Of a DNA stretch of 30,772 nucleotides, positions 1 through 7,828 are shown one piece after another. A program made the translations under genes and the position numbers. Under the pieces are notes generated by a model that saw nothing but the letters and a program-made list of their open reading frames with translations, did no database searches and had not been told where the DNA came from. Source of the stretch: BS750m-G28 sp035527235 (lineage in GTDB: Archaea > Thermoproteota > Bathyarchaeia > TCS64); contig DATLAV010000141.1 of assembly GCA_035527235.1 (NCBI GenBank), positions 1 to 30,772 of the forward strand, read 5' to 3'. Within the stretch, counting starts at the first letter, position 1; the number at the start of each line of letters is the position of its first letter.

Positions 1-287
1 TGGTCCTCCTCCAGCTTGATGGTCACCTGCTCATCCTTGTCTACGCGGTCCAGGAACTTTAGGAACTCACCTATGTTCAGCGTCAGCTTGGGCTCCCCCT
101 CGCAGGTGTACTTGTCGAAGAACTCCCTTGGGAGTTCGAAGTCCACCATGGCTACGTGGCTCGGGTCCATGGCGAGGAGCTTCATCTGGGCCTCGTCCAT
201 TTGGAATGTGCCCTCCTCGACGATGACTGACAGCGCCTTCACTAGGTTGCGGAATGGTTCTATTCGCGATATCTCGACTTCGTACAA
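1..287 (-). CDS. pcn: DNA polymerase sliding clamp PCNA (N-terminal part, runs off the window)
   Basis: Reading leftward from a TTG at 287-285, the 95 visible codons give the N-terminal domain of archaeal PCNA. The sequence includes the family pattern LLAMDPSHVAMVDFELP, followed by a stretch resembling the first-domain helix (LNIGEFLKFLDRV). PCNA is the trimeric ring that tethers replicative polymerase, FEN1 and ligase to DNA. TTG is chosen because an in-frame TAA lies two codons upstream and no ATG or GTG is available between. The gene is last in a minus-strand cluster after transcription factor S, with a gap of about 97 bases, so it may be co-transcribed or have its own promoter. The C-terminal part lies outside the window. 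Confidence 0.92.
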   Translation of the reverse strand, partial: MYEVEISRIEPFRNLVKALSVIVEEGTFQMDEAQMKLLAMDPSHVAMVDFELPREFFDKYTCEGEPKLTLNIGEFLKFLDRVDKDEQVTIKLEED

Positions 288-384
288 ACCTTACACTCCT
301 GAATTGAATGCGACGATGCTGGTACCCTATTAATTATGGCGTTAAAAAAGTTGATCGTTCACGCTCTGGGCGAGGAGGTCTTGG

Positions 385-705
385 TTACCCGTAGTCCCGC
401 CAGGTGTGACCGCATTTGGTGCAGCGGAAGAACTGAGTAGCGCTCTCGTCGATGCTGCGGGTCTGGACCATCCACCACTCGGCGGTTAAGTTATCGCATT
501 TGGGGCACTTGGCCTTGGTCTGCGGAAGGGTCCTCAGCTCCCTTTCCTTCTTGCCGATGACGACGATCTTGTCTTTGTTTTCGGTGTTCCTGATCACCTC
601 TATGTCCACTTCCGCGGGTTCCTCGGTCCCGCACTTTGGGCAGACCAGGATCTTCTTGACAGGATCCAGTTTAAGAACCGTACCGCACTTGTCGCAGAAC
701 TTCAT
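385..705 (-). CDS. tfs: Transcription factor S (TFIIS-like transcript cleavage factor)
   Basis: This 106-residue protein has two zinc ribbons. The N-terminal one uses C4/C7 and C22/C25. The C-terminal TFIIS-type ribbon uses C67/C70 and C95/C98, with the acidic pair D86-E87 in the hairpin that enters the polymerase secondary channel and triggers cleavage of backtracked RNA. Length and layout match archaeal TFS and the RPB9/TFIIS family. The presence of the DE pair argues for a cleavage-competent TFS rather than an inhibitory paralogue. A strong ribosome-binding site (AGGAGGT) lies just upstream of the ATG, and a T/A-rich box near 747-756 could be its promoter. PCNA follows downstream and DUF99 lies upstream. 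Confidence 0.96.
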   Translation of the reverse strand: MKFCDKCGTVLKLDPVKKILVCPKCGTEEPAEVDIEVIRNTENKDKIVVIGKKERELRTLPQTKAKCPKCDNLTAEWWMVQTRSIDESATQFFRCTKCGHTWRDYG

Positions 706-755
706 AGGTATACCTCCTGCCGATTTCTCTTAGGCTTGTGGACTCCTTTTAAAGA

Positions 756-1271
756 TTATGTTGTCTTTCTATTTGTTACGGATGAAGTTAACAGGTCAGC
801 GATCCTCAACACTTCGGGTTCACCATCGCTATAGCTGGAATAATGGAGTATTTTCTCAGAAACATCCTTTTTGAGGTTGAATGAGGAAATAGCGATTTTT
901 TCTCGCCCTTTTTTCATTTCAAACGTTTGCGTGGGTTGATGATTGAATTTTTCCCCAGTTTTGAGCCCCATTGTTATCACAGGCTTACCAATCTCCTCAG
1001 ACAGCCTTCCCGGGTCTATCCTGGCCCCTGCTCCGATCTGTTTGGAGCCGATCAATATCACCCTAATCTGGGGGTGGTGGGATGATCCCGTTACCATCTC
1101 GATGACGTCGTCGGTGAGGTCCGGTCCCTGCGACCTCGTCCTCATTACGCCGTCCAGGTAGAGCCGCCCCCTGTAGACGACCCCGATGACGTGATGGGTG
1201 TCGGCCTTGCCCGTGGCAAGCCCTAGAACTCTTATCTCCTTCTTCACGTGGGTGAAGCCCGGTGCTCTCAT
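756..1271 (-). CDS. DUF99 family protein (endonuclease V-like fold)
   Basis: The 171-residue product matches DUF99. It opens with VKKEIRVLGLATG, carries the VIGVVYRGRLYLDGVMRT segment, and then a G-x-DLTDDVIEMV and IRVILIGSKQIGAG pattern. DUF99 proteins are archaeal and are structurally related to endonuclease V; their biochemical role has not been settled as far as I know. The usual aromatic/Gly motif in the middle (often FAGFN) reads IGAGARID here, so this member is somewhat diverged. It sits between RpoL and TFS on the same strand, with 34 bases to the RpoL stop, suggesting co-transcription with RNA polymerase and exosome genes. Confidence 0.85.
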   Translation of the reverse strand: MRAPGFTHVKKEIRVLGLATGKADTHHVIGVVYRGRLYLDGVMRTRSQGPDLTDDVIEMVTGSSHHPQIRVILIGSKQIGAGARIDPGRLSEEIGKPVITMGLKTGEKFNHQPTQTFEMKKGREKIAISSFNLKKDVSEKILHYSSYSDGEPEVLRIADLLTSSVTNRKTT

Positions 1272-1305
1272 GGGGTCAGATCTTCCCGTAGGTTCAGGGG
1301 ACCTG

Positions 1306-1596
1306 TCACTTCTTAACTTTCTCGATCTCCTTGGTGAACTTTGTGGAGAACTCTTCGACCTTCTTCTTGGCGTCAGCCGCTGAGTCGATGAGGACCTTCT
1401 TGGGATCCCTCCTCGCCTTGACGTTGATGAACAGGGCGGACCTGTCCATGAGGGGGTGAGGCTTGGAGTAGCCCGCCATCTCGACGTCCTTGTTTTCCAG
1501 GAGGCTGCTCTGCAGGAGGTTGAGCAGGGTGTGCCCCTCCCCCCCGATCTCTATCTCCAGCCGGCCCATCTCGTCCTTGACGAGGTTCAGCTTCAC
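1306..1596 (-). CDS. rpoL: DNA-directed RNA polymerase subunit L (Rpo11)
   Basis: The 96-residue product has the Rpo11/Rpb11 signature: EGHTLLNLLQSSLLENKDVEMAGY followed by HPLMDRSALFINVK. It pairs with RpoD (Rpo3) as the alpha-like platform for polymerase assembly. The start is GTG at 1596-1594: a GGAGG lies seven bases upstream and the codons after it read KLNLVKDE, whereas extending further upstream gives arginine-rich sequence that is a shadow of Csl4. The start overlaps the Csl4 stop by four bases (GTGA), a sign of translational coupling. The C-terminus is lysine-rich. Confidence 0.95.
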   Translation of the reverse strand: MKLNLVKDEMGRLEIEIGGEGHTLLNLLQSSLLENKDVEMAGYSKPHPLMDRSALFINVKARRDPKKVLIDSAADAKKKVEEFSTKFTKEIEKVKK

Positions 1597-2189
1597 GAAA
1601 GTTCCTCCGTGCCGTAGGTCATGGCCACCTTCCTCCGCTCGGTCCGGTCGCACTTGGGGCAGTGGAGGCGCCCCTGTCTCATCTCCAGGAGCTCGCCGCA
1701 CCTTGAGCAGTAGGCATAGACGACGCCATACTCGGGGGCCCTGACGGAGAGTTGTAGCAGCCTATTTTTAACGTTGATTATGACGGCCTTTATGATGTCG
1801 CCGTTCCTGACCGCCATCTGCATGTCTTTCATGAAGTCCCTTCCCACGTCGTAGAAGTGGATCACGCCTGTGAAGGGTTTTGATACTGTCTCGCCGGCGA
1901 TGCTGAAGACATCGACCCTGGCGTCTCGCCTCATGACGGAGCCCGCCTCGGCGAGGACCTCGAGGCCCTCCTTTGGTAGGACGAGTTCCCGGGTCTTTTT
2001 CTCCACGTTGACCTGCCTCGTCTCTAGGTCGAATTGAGCGGTCCCAAGCTCCTCGGATCGTACCTGACCGTCCTCCTCGTAGGCCCCGGGGCCGTTCTGG
2101 AGGACTTCTATGACGGCGAGCTCGTCTCCGGGCAGCACATCCCTGTCCTTGAAGGCTTTCTTAGGCATATTCATCATCTCAAACATCAT
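1593..2189 (-). CDS. csl4: Exosome complex RNA-binding protein Csl4
   Basis: The protein is 198 residues from the first ATG. The N-terminal domain contains the VLPGDELAVIEVL pattern, a central S1 RNA-binding domain follows (about residues 75-155, with TGVIHFYDVGRDF and NGDIIKAVIINV), and a C-terminal zinc ribbon has CSRCG and CPKC. Csl4 forms part of the RNA-binding cap of the archaeal exosome, where it recruits DnaG and substrate RNA to the Rrp41/Rrp42 ring. A second ATG seven codons in (at 2168) is an equally good start, because most relatives begin about ten residues before the PGD motif. The stop overlaps the RpoL start. Dph2 is immediately upstream. Confidence 0.94.
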   Translation of the reverse strand: MMFEMMNMPKKAFKDRDVLPGDELAVIEVLQNGPGAYEEDGQVRSEELGTAQFDLETRQVNVEKKTRELVLPKEGLEVLAEAGSVMRRDARVDVFSIAGETVSKPFTGVIHFYDVGRDFMKDMQMAVRNGDIIKAVIINVKNRLLQLSVRAPEYGVVYAYCSRCGELLEMRQGRLHCPKCDRTERRKVAMTYGTEELS

Positions 2190-2245
2190 CTTCAGGTTCG
2201 AGAAGGGTTAATTGTACCTCTCCGAACCTGTGAGGGCACGGCTCC

Positions 2246-3277
2246 CTATTGTTTCGCTTTATTATAAACCCTCTGATCATTGATGTAGCCCCTCCCCCAG
2301 GTGTCCTCCCACCGCCTCTCCCCGAGCATTATCTGGGCCTCGGTGATTGTGAGGACGGGCTTCGCGAGTCCCGCGAGGCCGTCGACGGCGATCCGGGGGC
2401 ACGCGGTGTCGATGAAGGCCTCGACCTCGGTGAAGTTGCCTAGGCTGAGGGCGTTGACCTCGTCCAAGACGATGATGGGCGCCCTCTTCCCTCCCTTCTC
2501 AAGCCGCTCCCGGAGTTCCTCGGCTACCGCCATCCGGTTCTGACCGGACTTGACGCTGACGATAATGCCGAGGGTCACCACCTCCTTCGCGTAGGTGATC
2601 GCCGCCATCCGCTTCATGGCGAAGCGCGTCACCTCCCTCTCGTCGAGCTCATCGACCTCCATGAGGTAGGGGTTGGCGATCACGATTGGCTTCCCCGTGG
2701 ACATCGCCAGGCCGAGGGCGTGGAACTTTCCAGCGCCGATGAATAGGAATCCGTCGACGCTGTCGGCCACTTCTTCGGCGGTCTCGTAGTTACATCCCAG
2801 AACCTGACCAGGGTGGGTCGTCCTGCCACCTCCGATCACCACCTCGACGCCCGAGCCCTCCAGGGCCTCTTTGACGGCCTCCAGCTTGTGGGCGTGCTGG
2901 ACGGTGGTGGCGAGGCCTGTCTTTCCCCATCTCGATATGTGGGGTAGGGCCTTCTCGACGAGGGCTGGCGCGTCGAAGCCTACCCTGGCCTCGACGTAGA
3001 TGACGGGAGTCTCGGTCTCGAGCATCATGCTGTGTCCGTAGTGGACTATGAGGTCTGCACCGATCTCCCTGGCGGGTATAAGGGCGAGATCGCACGCCCC
3101 GTAGCAGGAGTCGCCGCTGATGAGTATCTCGGCGCCGGTGAACTCCCTCAGGGTCTCCGCCAGGCTGATAGCGACGGGGCGGAGGCCATCGGGCAGCTGT
3201 AGTAGCACCCTCCTCGCCCCGGTGTCTTTGATCTCCGATGCGACGCGCTCCGTCTCAAGGTCGTACATGGGGTCCAT
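2246..3277 (-). CDS. dph2: Diphthamide synthase Dph2 (2-(3-amino-3-carboxypropyl)histidine synthase)
   Basis: At 343 residues it is the normal length for archaeal Dph2. It starts the diphthamide pathway by transferring the aminocarboxypropyl group of S-adenosylmethionine to a histidine of elongation factor 2, using a 4Fe-4S cluster and non-canonical radical chemistry. The three cluster cysteines expected for the family are visible: C58 in GDSCYGACD, C162 in VLGCNYETAEEV and C293 in DTACPRIAVDG. An internal ATG three codons in is an alternative start. It lies between L10e and Csl4 on the same strand, in keeping with a translation and RNA-processing operon. Confidence 0.95.
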   Translation of the reverse strand: MDPMYDLETERVASEIKDTGARRVLLQLPDGLRPVAISLAETLREFTGAEILISGDSCYGACDLALIPAREIGADLIVHYGHSMMLETETPVIYVEARVGFDAPALVEKALPHISRWGKTGLATTVQHAHKLEAVKEALEGSGVEVVIGGGRTTHPGQVLGCNYETAEEVADSVDGFLFIGAGKFHALGLAMSTGKPIVIANPYLMEVDELDEREVTRFAMKRMAAITYAKEVVTLGIIVSVKSGQNRMAVAEELRERLEKGGKRAPIIVLDEVNALSLGNFTEVEAFIDTACPRIAVDGLAGLAKPVLTITEAQIMLGERRWEDTWGRGYINDQRVYNKAKQ

Positions 3278-3328
3278 GGTGGCTTCTGGGCTAGGTGTCT
3301 TTTATCCTTTGGGTGGTTTAGAAGGGGG

Positions 3329-3823
3329 TCAGTTTTTCTCTTTGACGAAGACCCTGGTGGGGACCGGGAACTTAGCGGCTGCCCTCTTGAGTGCCAACCT
3401 CGCCGTCTCCACGTTGGCCTTGTCGACGCTGGCGACAAGAATGGGGCTGCCCCTCTTGACGGCTGCTGCGACGCCGACAGGCTTGCCGTAGGCCCCCTTC
3501 ATGCCCTCCTGGAAGCGATCAGCCTGGGCAACGTTGATGCGCTTGTGCTCTCTCAGGACAATGTGGGGGTATGGCACTATCTTCAGGAAGAAGTTTTCAC
3601 GCCCCAGGGGCTCCATGATTCGGTTTGCGGCGATCCTGGCAGACTCCAGGGCATTGTGGCGGATCTGGCCGTCTTTGAGGTTGACGAGCTCCAGCGTGAC
3701 CGGGAAGTCCTTGGATGCGTTCCCCATGGTGAACTTGACTATCTTGGAGCCCGGAATGCCCCCCATGTACTTGCGCCTGGTGTAGGGCATGCCCTTGATC
3801 TCCCTGAAGTTACTGGCCTTCAT
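3329..3823 (-). CDS. rpl10e: Large ribosomal subunit protein L10e (uL16 family)
   Basis: The 164-residue product fits archaeal L10e/uL16: MPYTRRKYMGGIPGSKI near the N-terminus, RHNALESARIAANR in the middle, and a glycine-rich loop around PLGRENFFLKIVPYPHIVLREH. uL16 sits near the peptidyl-transferase centre and the A-site tRNA elbow. I chose the ATG at 3823 because it gives the normal family N-terminus (MKASNFREIKG) and has GGTGG just upstream; an ATG 11 codons earlier adds sequence unlike the family. A TATA-like box at 3855-3864 suggests that this is the first gene of the cluster and has a very short leader. Confidence 0.94.
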   Translation of the reverse strand: MKASNFREIKGMPYTRRKYMGGIPGSKIVKFTMGNASKDFPVTLELVNLKDGQIRHNALESARIAANRIMEPLGRENFFLKIVPYPHIVLREHKRINVAQADRFQEGMKGAYGKPVGVAAAVKRGSPILVASVDKANVETARLALKRAAAKFPVPTRVFVKEKN

Positions 3824-3854
3824 CGTTGTTCCACCATGCTGATAGGGTTGAGTC

Positions 3855-3864
3855 ATTTAAATAT
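3855..3864 (-). promoter_or_regulatory. TATA-like box for the L10e-led operon
   Basis: Read on the minus strand the site is ATATTTAAAT, about 32 bases before the L10e ATG at 3823. This spacing fits an archaeal promoter with transcription starting almost at the start codon. It is the clearest promoter-like box upstream of the minus-strand core cluster. Confidence 0.55.
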
Positions 3865-3961
3865 TGCTGGGTAGGCACGCCGGCGGTCGGTGACTAGCAC
3901 TTGCCCCTTGAATATACTGCTCAAGAGCACGTTCCTGGTCTAAATCTGGGACGAAAAGGCC

Positions 3962-4125
3962 TCAGAGCACCTGTCTGAGGTACTTGCCCGTGTAGGACCC
4001 TTCGACCTCCGCTATCTCCTCTGGGGTGCCCTCGGCGATGACCCGCCGTTGCCCCCCTCCGGCCCCATGTCGATGACCCAGTCCGCGTTCTTGATGACGT
4101 CGAGGTTGTGCTCTCGGGTGCCGAC
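3962..4125 (-). pseudogene. uvrA: UvrA C-terminal remnant with a frameshift
   Basis: Read leftward, the first part encodes EHNLDVIKNADWVIDMGPEGG (the UvrA second ATPase switch/His-loop region, from about 4113). The frame then changes near 4040-4055 and continues as RRVIAEGTPEEIAEVEGSYTGKYL, the standard UvrA C-terminus, to a TGA at 3962. Only about 50 of roughly 940 codons remain. UvrA is the damage-sensing ATPase of bacterial-type nucleotide excision repair, found in some archaea by transfer. Upstream of 4125 I see no further UvrA sequence. Both the frameshift and the missing remainder make it non-functional. The piece could mark a past deletion or rearrangement. Confidence 0.88.
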
Positions 4126-4238
4126 CACCTGAATATGTTCCATACGTCACACCTTGCATACGCCAGCTTCGTTCACCGACAAAGCCTTAAAAGCGTACCC
4201 CTTTTACCTTCACCGGATATAAAAAGTGAACTGGATGC

Positions 4239-4553
4239 TTAGATCCTCTCGATCTTGAAGATCACTGGCCTCATACCGTCCGTGCAGCAGTTGATGGCCA
4301 CGTCGGTCTCCTCAAAGAAGGGAAGCTCCCCGCCGTAGCCCAGGGTCCTGATGTTGTGGTAGAAGTTGCGCCACGCCGTCTCGCAGAAGCCCTCGGGCAT
4401 CCGCAGGTTCTCCCCGACGTGGATCACCTGCCCGTCCTCGAAGATGGAGCAGGGCACCATGGGGACCTTCAACGTGACCGGGAGCTCGTCGAACAGCTCG
4501 CTGGGGTCAGTCCTCTTCAGAACGGTGATCTTTAACCTGTTACCTTTAGACAT
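4239..4553 (-). CDS. TIGR04076 family protein
   Basis: The 104-residue product has the features of the TIGR04076 family: an N-terminal LKITVLKR strand, a central cysteine (C36 in MVPCSIFEDGQ), the segment MPEGFCETAWRNFYHNIRTL, and the near-terminal CCTDGMRPVIFKIER motif with paired cysteines. The family is small, widespread in anaerobes and archaea, and has no established function to my knowledge; the conserved cysteines suggest metal or redox chemistry, which is inference. It lies 49 bases downstream of the glycerophosphodiesterase gene on the same strand and may share its transcript. Confidence 0.85.
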   Translation of the reverse strand: MSKGNRLKITVLKRTDPSELFDELPVTLKVPMVPCSIFEDGQVIHVGENLRMPEGFCETAWRNFYHNIRTLGYGGELPFFEETDVAINCCTDGMRPVIFKIERI

Positions 4554-4602
4554 CTCAATATATTCAGGACCCGATGACGATAAATGGCTTTATCCCCTGA
4601 AC

Positions 4603-5283
4603 TCATAACCTGTCAGGGTAGTCCGAGATGATTCCGTCGACGCCGAGGGCTTTCATTCTCCTGATGTCCCCGGGCTCGTTCACCGTCCAAGGGTAGACCT
4701 TGAGCCCCAGTCTGTGGGCCTCCTCGACGAATCCGACGTCGATGGCCCCGAAGAAAGGGTTCAGCGAGTAAGCTTCGTTCACCCTAGCGAACTCCATCGC
4801 CCCCCGGCGGTCCCTGAAGAAGAGGACGCCCGTCCTCGCCTCCCCGGAGGTCACCCTCATGGCGGTCAGCTCCTCCAAGTGGAACGAAGAGACCTGAAAG
4901 CCCTCCCGGCTCCAGCCCCTCTCGGCGACCCCTCGCCCCATTGACTCGTACGCGGGCCCTGCGGTCCCCAGCCCCTTCAACTCGATGTTGATGCCGATCC
5001 TGCCCCCCAAGAGGTCAATCACCTCGTCCAGCGTCGGGATCCCCTCCCCGAGGCCGGCGTCGAGCCCCCTCAGCTCGTCGAGGCTCAGCTCCCCGACGGC
5101 CCCGGATCCGTCTGTCGTCCTGTCCACGGTGTCGTCGTGGATCACCACGAGCTCCCCAGAGCCGCAGAGCTGGACGTCGAGCTCCACCATGTCGGCACCG
5201 AGCTCCACAGCCCTCCTAAATGCCCTGAGGGTGTTCTCCGGCTCGTGGCCAGCGGCGCCCCTGTGGCCCACCTTCAGTACCAT
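4603..5283 (-). CDS. ugpQ: Glycerophosphodiester phosphodiesterase (GDPD family)
   Basis: The 226-residue product is a compact single-domain GDPD. It hydrolyses glycerophosphodiesters to glycerol-phosphate and an alcohol. The active-site residues are visible: H7-R8 in VGHRG, PENT at 15-18, E34 and D36 in MVELDVQL for metal binding, and H49 in VVIHDDTVDRTTDGSG, the general acid/base. No signal peptide is seen, so it is probably cytoplasmic; in an archaeon the natural substrates could be glycerophosphodiesters from lipid turnover. It follows the Ldh2-type dehydrogenase gene after 45 bases on the same strand. Confidence 0.93.
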   Translation of the reverse strand: MVLKVGHRGAAGHEPENTLRAFRRAVELGADMVELDVQLCGSGELVVIHDDTVDRTTDGSGAVGELSLDELRGLDAGLGEGIPTLDEVIDLLGGRIGINIELKGLGTAGPAYESMGRGVAERGWSREGFQVSSFHLEELTAMRVTSGEARTGVLFFRDRRGAMEFARVNEAYSLNPFFGAIDVGFVEEAHRLGLKVYPWTVNEPGDIRRMKALGVDGIISDYPDRL

Positions 5284-5328
5284 GGTTGGATTTCCGCCGT
5301 CGAACGATAAAAGGCTGGTCCACCGGAG

Positions 5329-6402
5329 TCAGAGGAAGCCGTAGCCCTCGAGGCCCAGCTCGTCCCTCATCTGGGCGAGTTCCCTCCTGAGGCTCTCGTT
5401 GATGGGGGCACCCGTCCTCTCCAACCGTGTCAGGTGCTCATTCTCCCCCGGGGTGTAGATCCTCTCCCGCCCCGGCATCTTCCTTGATGAGCGAAGGGAC
5501 CGCATGATCTCCCCTGCCGTTTTCCTGAATTTTTCCGGCTCGGTGAAGGCGGAGATATCGACGGCCATGAAGAAGTGGCCCACGTTGATACCGGTGATCG
5601 CCCTGAGGAACGCCCCGCCCTTAAGCGCCGAGGAGAGAACCTCAACGACCGTGGAATAGCCGTACCCCTTGTGGCCCCCCGTCTCCTCCCCGAGGCCACC
5701 GAGGGGGAGCAGCGACGCCCTGCCTGTGAGCAGGTCTCGGAGGATCTCATGAGGGTCGGTCATGTACTCGCCCCTGCTGTCGATGACGAGCCCCTCGGGG
5801 ACCGGCTCCCCCCGCCTAGCCTTCACCTCGATCTTCCCCCTCTGGGTGATGGAGGTGGCGCAGTCCAGCAGGAAGGGAAAGCCCTCATCGGTGGGGAAGG
5901 CGAAGGTGAGGGGATTGGTGCCCAGCATGTTCTCGACGCCGTGGGTGGGCGCCACGGAGGGGCGAGCATTGGTGCCAGTCAAGCCTATCATGTCCTCCTC
6001 CGCGGCCATGAGCGCGTAGTAGCCAGCGATGCCGTAGTGGGTGGAGTTCCTGACGGCGACCATCCCCAAGCCGTACTCCCGGGCCTTCCCAATGCAGAGC
6101 TCCATCGCCCTCCTCGCCGCCACGTGACCCATGCCGTTGTGGCCGTCGATGACGGCGGTCGTCGGCCCCTCCCTCACGACCTCGAAGCGGGTCACGGAGG
6201 ACTGGATGCCCGCCCTGATCCTGTCGTAGTACGTCGGCTTGAGCCGGTTGACGCCGTGGCTGTCGATTCCCATCCGGTCCGCCGCCACGAGGACGTCGGC
6301 GCACACCCTGGCGTCCCCCTCTGGCACCCCTAGCCCCATGAAGACGTCGACCATGAAGCGCTCAAGGGTCTCGAAAGGGATCGTAAACGTCTCCTGCCCC
6401 AT
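5329..6402 (-). CDS. Malate/L-lactate dehydrogenase family oxidoreductase (Ldh2/MDH2 type)
   Basis: The 357-residue protein belongs to the NAD(P)-dependent type-2 malate/lactate dehydrogenase family, which is unrelated to classical LDH. Family marks include VAADRMGIDSHGVNRL (catalytic H49), VRNSTHYGIAGYYALMA, GTNPLTFAFPT, and GGLGEETGGHKGYGYS near the C-terminus. Substrates in the family range over malate, lactate, ureidoglycolate and sugar-derived 2-hydroxyacids, so the exact reaction cannot be read from sequence. The gene is the first of a minus-strand run with the glycerophosphodiesterase and TIGR04076 genes, and is divergent from the MFS carrier. Confidence 0.93.
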   Translation of the reverse strand: MGQETFTIPFETLERFMVDVFMGLGVPEGDARVCADVLVAADRMGIDSHGVNRLKPTYYDRIRAGIQSSVTRFEVVREGPTTAVIDGHNGMGHVAARRAMELCIGKAREYGLGMVAVRNSTHYGIAGYYALMAAEEDMIGLTGTNARPSVAPTHGVENMLGTNPLTFAFPTDEGFPFLLDCATSITQRGKIEVKARRGEPVPEGLVIDSRGEYMTDPHEILRDLLTGRASLLPLGGLGEETGGHKGYGYSTVVEVLSSALKGGAFLRAITGINVGHFFMAVDISAFTEPEKFRKTAGEIMRSLRSSRKMPGRERIYTPGENEHLTRLERTGAPINESLRRELAQMRDELGLEGYGFL

Positions 6403-6578
6403 GTTCAGCCCTCGTACCTAGTTCTCTACGGGGATTTAACATGATTTCACCCTTCTGGAGGTCAGGCTGCGCGTGGGAGCGAGGCTAAACTCATGTCCTC
6501 CCTGCTCCCCGTAAGGAACCCTTATCTTTTCTAACCGCTCCTTTCCCCGGAGTCATAGTTCACTCGGGGGAGGAGGCG

Positions 6579-7811
6579 ATGGGGTTCCTAGGCGGCTTCA
6601 GGGAGTTCTGGAGAGGTCAGTCCAGGAACTACAAGGTCTTCCTCACCAGGGACGCCCTCGGCAGGCTCCTGGGAGGCGTGGGGAGCGGCTACGCCTCCAT
6701 CTACATGAGGAATCTGGGCGCCTCCGCCCTCGACATCAGCATGCTGGACAGCATCGCCTCCCTAGTGCGGATGCTCCTGTCGATGCCAGGGGGGATCCTC
6801 GCTGACAGGGTCAAGAGGGTTAAGAGGCTCTACATCATTGGGGAGCTGGTGATGCTCCCTGTGAACCTGTTCAAGGCGTTCGCCGGCAGCTTCAGGACAT
6901 ACCAGCTGGCACGGATCTGGGAGGTGGTCACCTTCAGGGTAACGAACCCGACCGTCAACATCATCTGGATCGCTTCCATGAGCAACAGGGACCGGGTGAA
7001 GGCTCTGGTGATGAGCAGAACCTTCCTGTCCGCCATAGGCCTCGTGGCGCCCCTTCTCGCCGCCTACCTGGTGACCAGCTTCGGGGGCCTCGAGAACGTC
7101 GCCGCCTTCAGACCCCTCTTTCTCATCCAGTTCGGCGTCAGCGTGGTGATGTTCGCCCTCCTCGCCCTGGGCCTCAAGGAGCCCGAGATCGAGAGGAGTA
7201 TGCCCCAGGGTAACGTCCTCCGTTCGACCCTGGACATCTTCAGGGAGGTGCCGGGGCTCAGGTTCATACTATTCATGAACGTGGTGCGCACCCTCTTCAT
7301 GAGCATCAGGACGCCCCTGAACCAACTCTACTTCTACGAGATCAAGAACGCCGACGCCTACATCATCGGCCTCCAGGGCACGATAAACACCGCAGTCGTT
7401 CTCCTGTTCTCCGTCCCCATAGGAAACATCACCGACAGGATCGGAAGGAGGAGGCTCGGCTACATCTCGCAGGTGGTCTTCGCCGGCTGCGTCCTGGCCC
7501 CCCTGCTCACACCTCCGACCCACCCTCAGTACCTGCTCATCTACAGCTTCCTGAGCGCCCTCGGCAGCACCATGGAGATCGGGTGGCAGGCCTTCATCCA
7601 GGAGTACATCCCCCTAGAGATGCGGGGCAGGTGGATGGGGGTGAACACCATGGCCACCGCCCTCGTTGGCATCCCAGCGCCCCTCATCGGAGGCTACCTC
7701 TGGGGCATCAACCCCGACTACCTCTGGTGGATCGCCTTCGTCTACTACCTCTTCATCTCGATACCTTTGATGAGAACCATCCCGGAAAGGGAGGCCCCCA
7801 GAACATTCTAG
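6579..7811 (+). CDS. Major facilitator superfamily transporter
   Basis: The 410-residue membrane protein has two related halves with several hydrophobic segments each. MFS motif A occurs after TM2 as GGILADRVKRVKRL, and its second-half counterpart is GNITDRIGRRRLGY. A GGAGGAGG stretch a few bases upstream supports the ATG. The substrate cannot be inferred; the family style is that of archaeal drug- or metabolite-type carriers. The gene is divergent from the Ldh2 gene (176-base spacer) and convergent with the PepD-like gene, with only 17 bases between their stops. A separate MFS-like tail fragment lies at 19427-19642. Confidence 0.93.
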   Translation: MGFLGGFREFWRGQSRNYKVFLTRDALGRLLGGVGSGYASIYMRNLGASALDISMLDSIASLVRMLLSMPGGILADRVKRVKRLYIIGELVMLPVNLFKAFAGSFRTYQLARIWEVVTFRVTNPTVNIIWIASMSNRDRVKALVMSRTFLSAIGLVAPLLAAYLVTSFGGLENVAAFRPLFLIQFGVSVVMFALLALGLKEPEIERSMPQGNVLRSTLDIFREVPGLRFILFMNVVRTLFMSIRTPLNQLYFYEIKNADAYIIGLQGTINTAVVLLFSVPIGNITDRIGRRRLGYISQVVFAGCVLAPLLTPPTHPQYLLIYSFLSALGSTMEIGWQAFIQEYIPLEMRGRWMGVNTMATALVGIPAPLIGGYLWGINPDYLWWIAFVYYLFISIPLMRTIPEREAPRTF

Positions 7812-7828
7812 AAGAGGGCTGAGCGCCC

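Noticed and set aside
1597..1701. Longer RpoL starting at 1701
   Set aside because: The extra residues are an arginine-rich shadow of the Csl4 zinc ribbon; the GTG at 1596 has a GGAGG and gives the family N-terminus.
5575..6333. A long plus-strand frame opposite the Ldh2-type gene
   Set aside because: It is a G+C-rich antisense frame; the minus strand carries a full-length, motif-rich enzyme.
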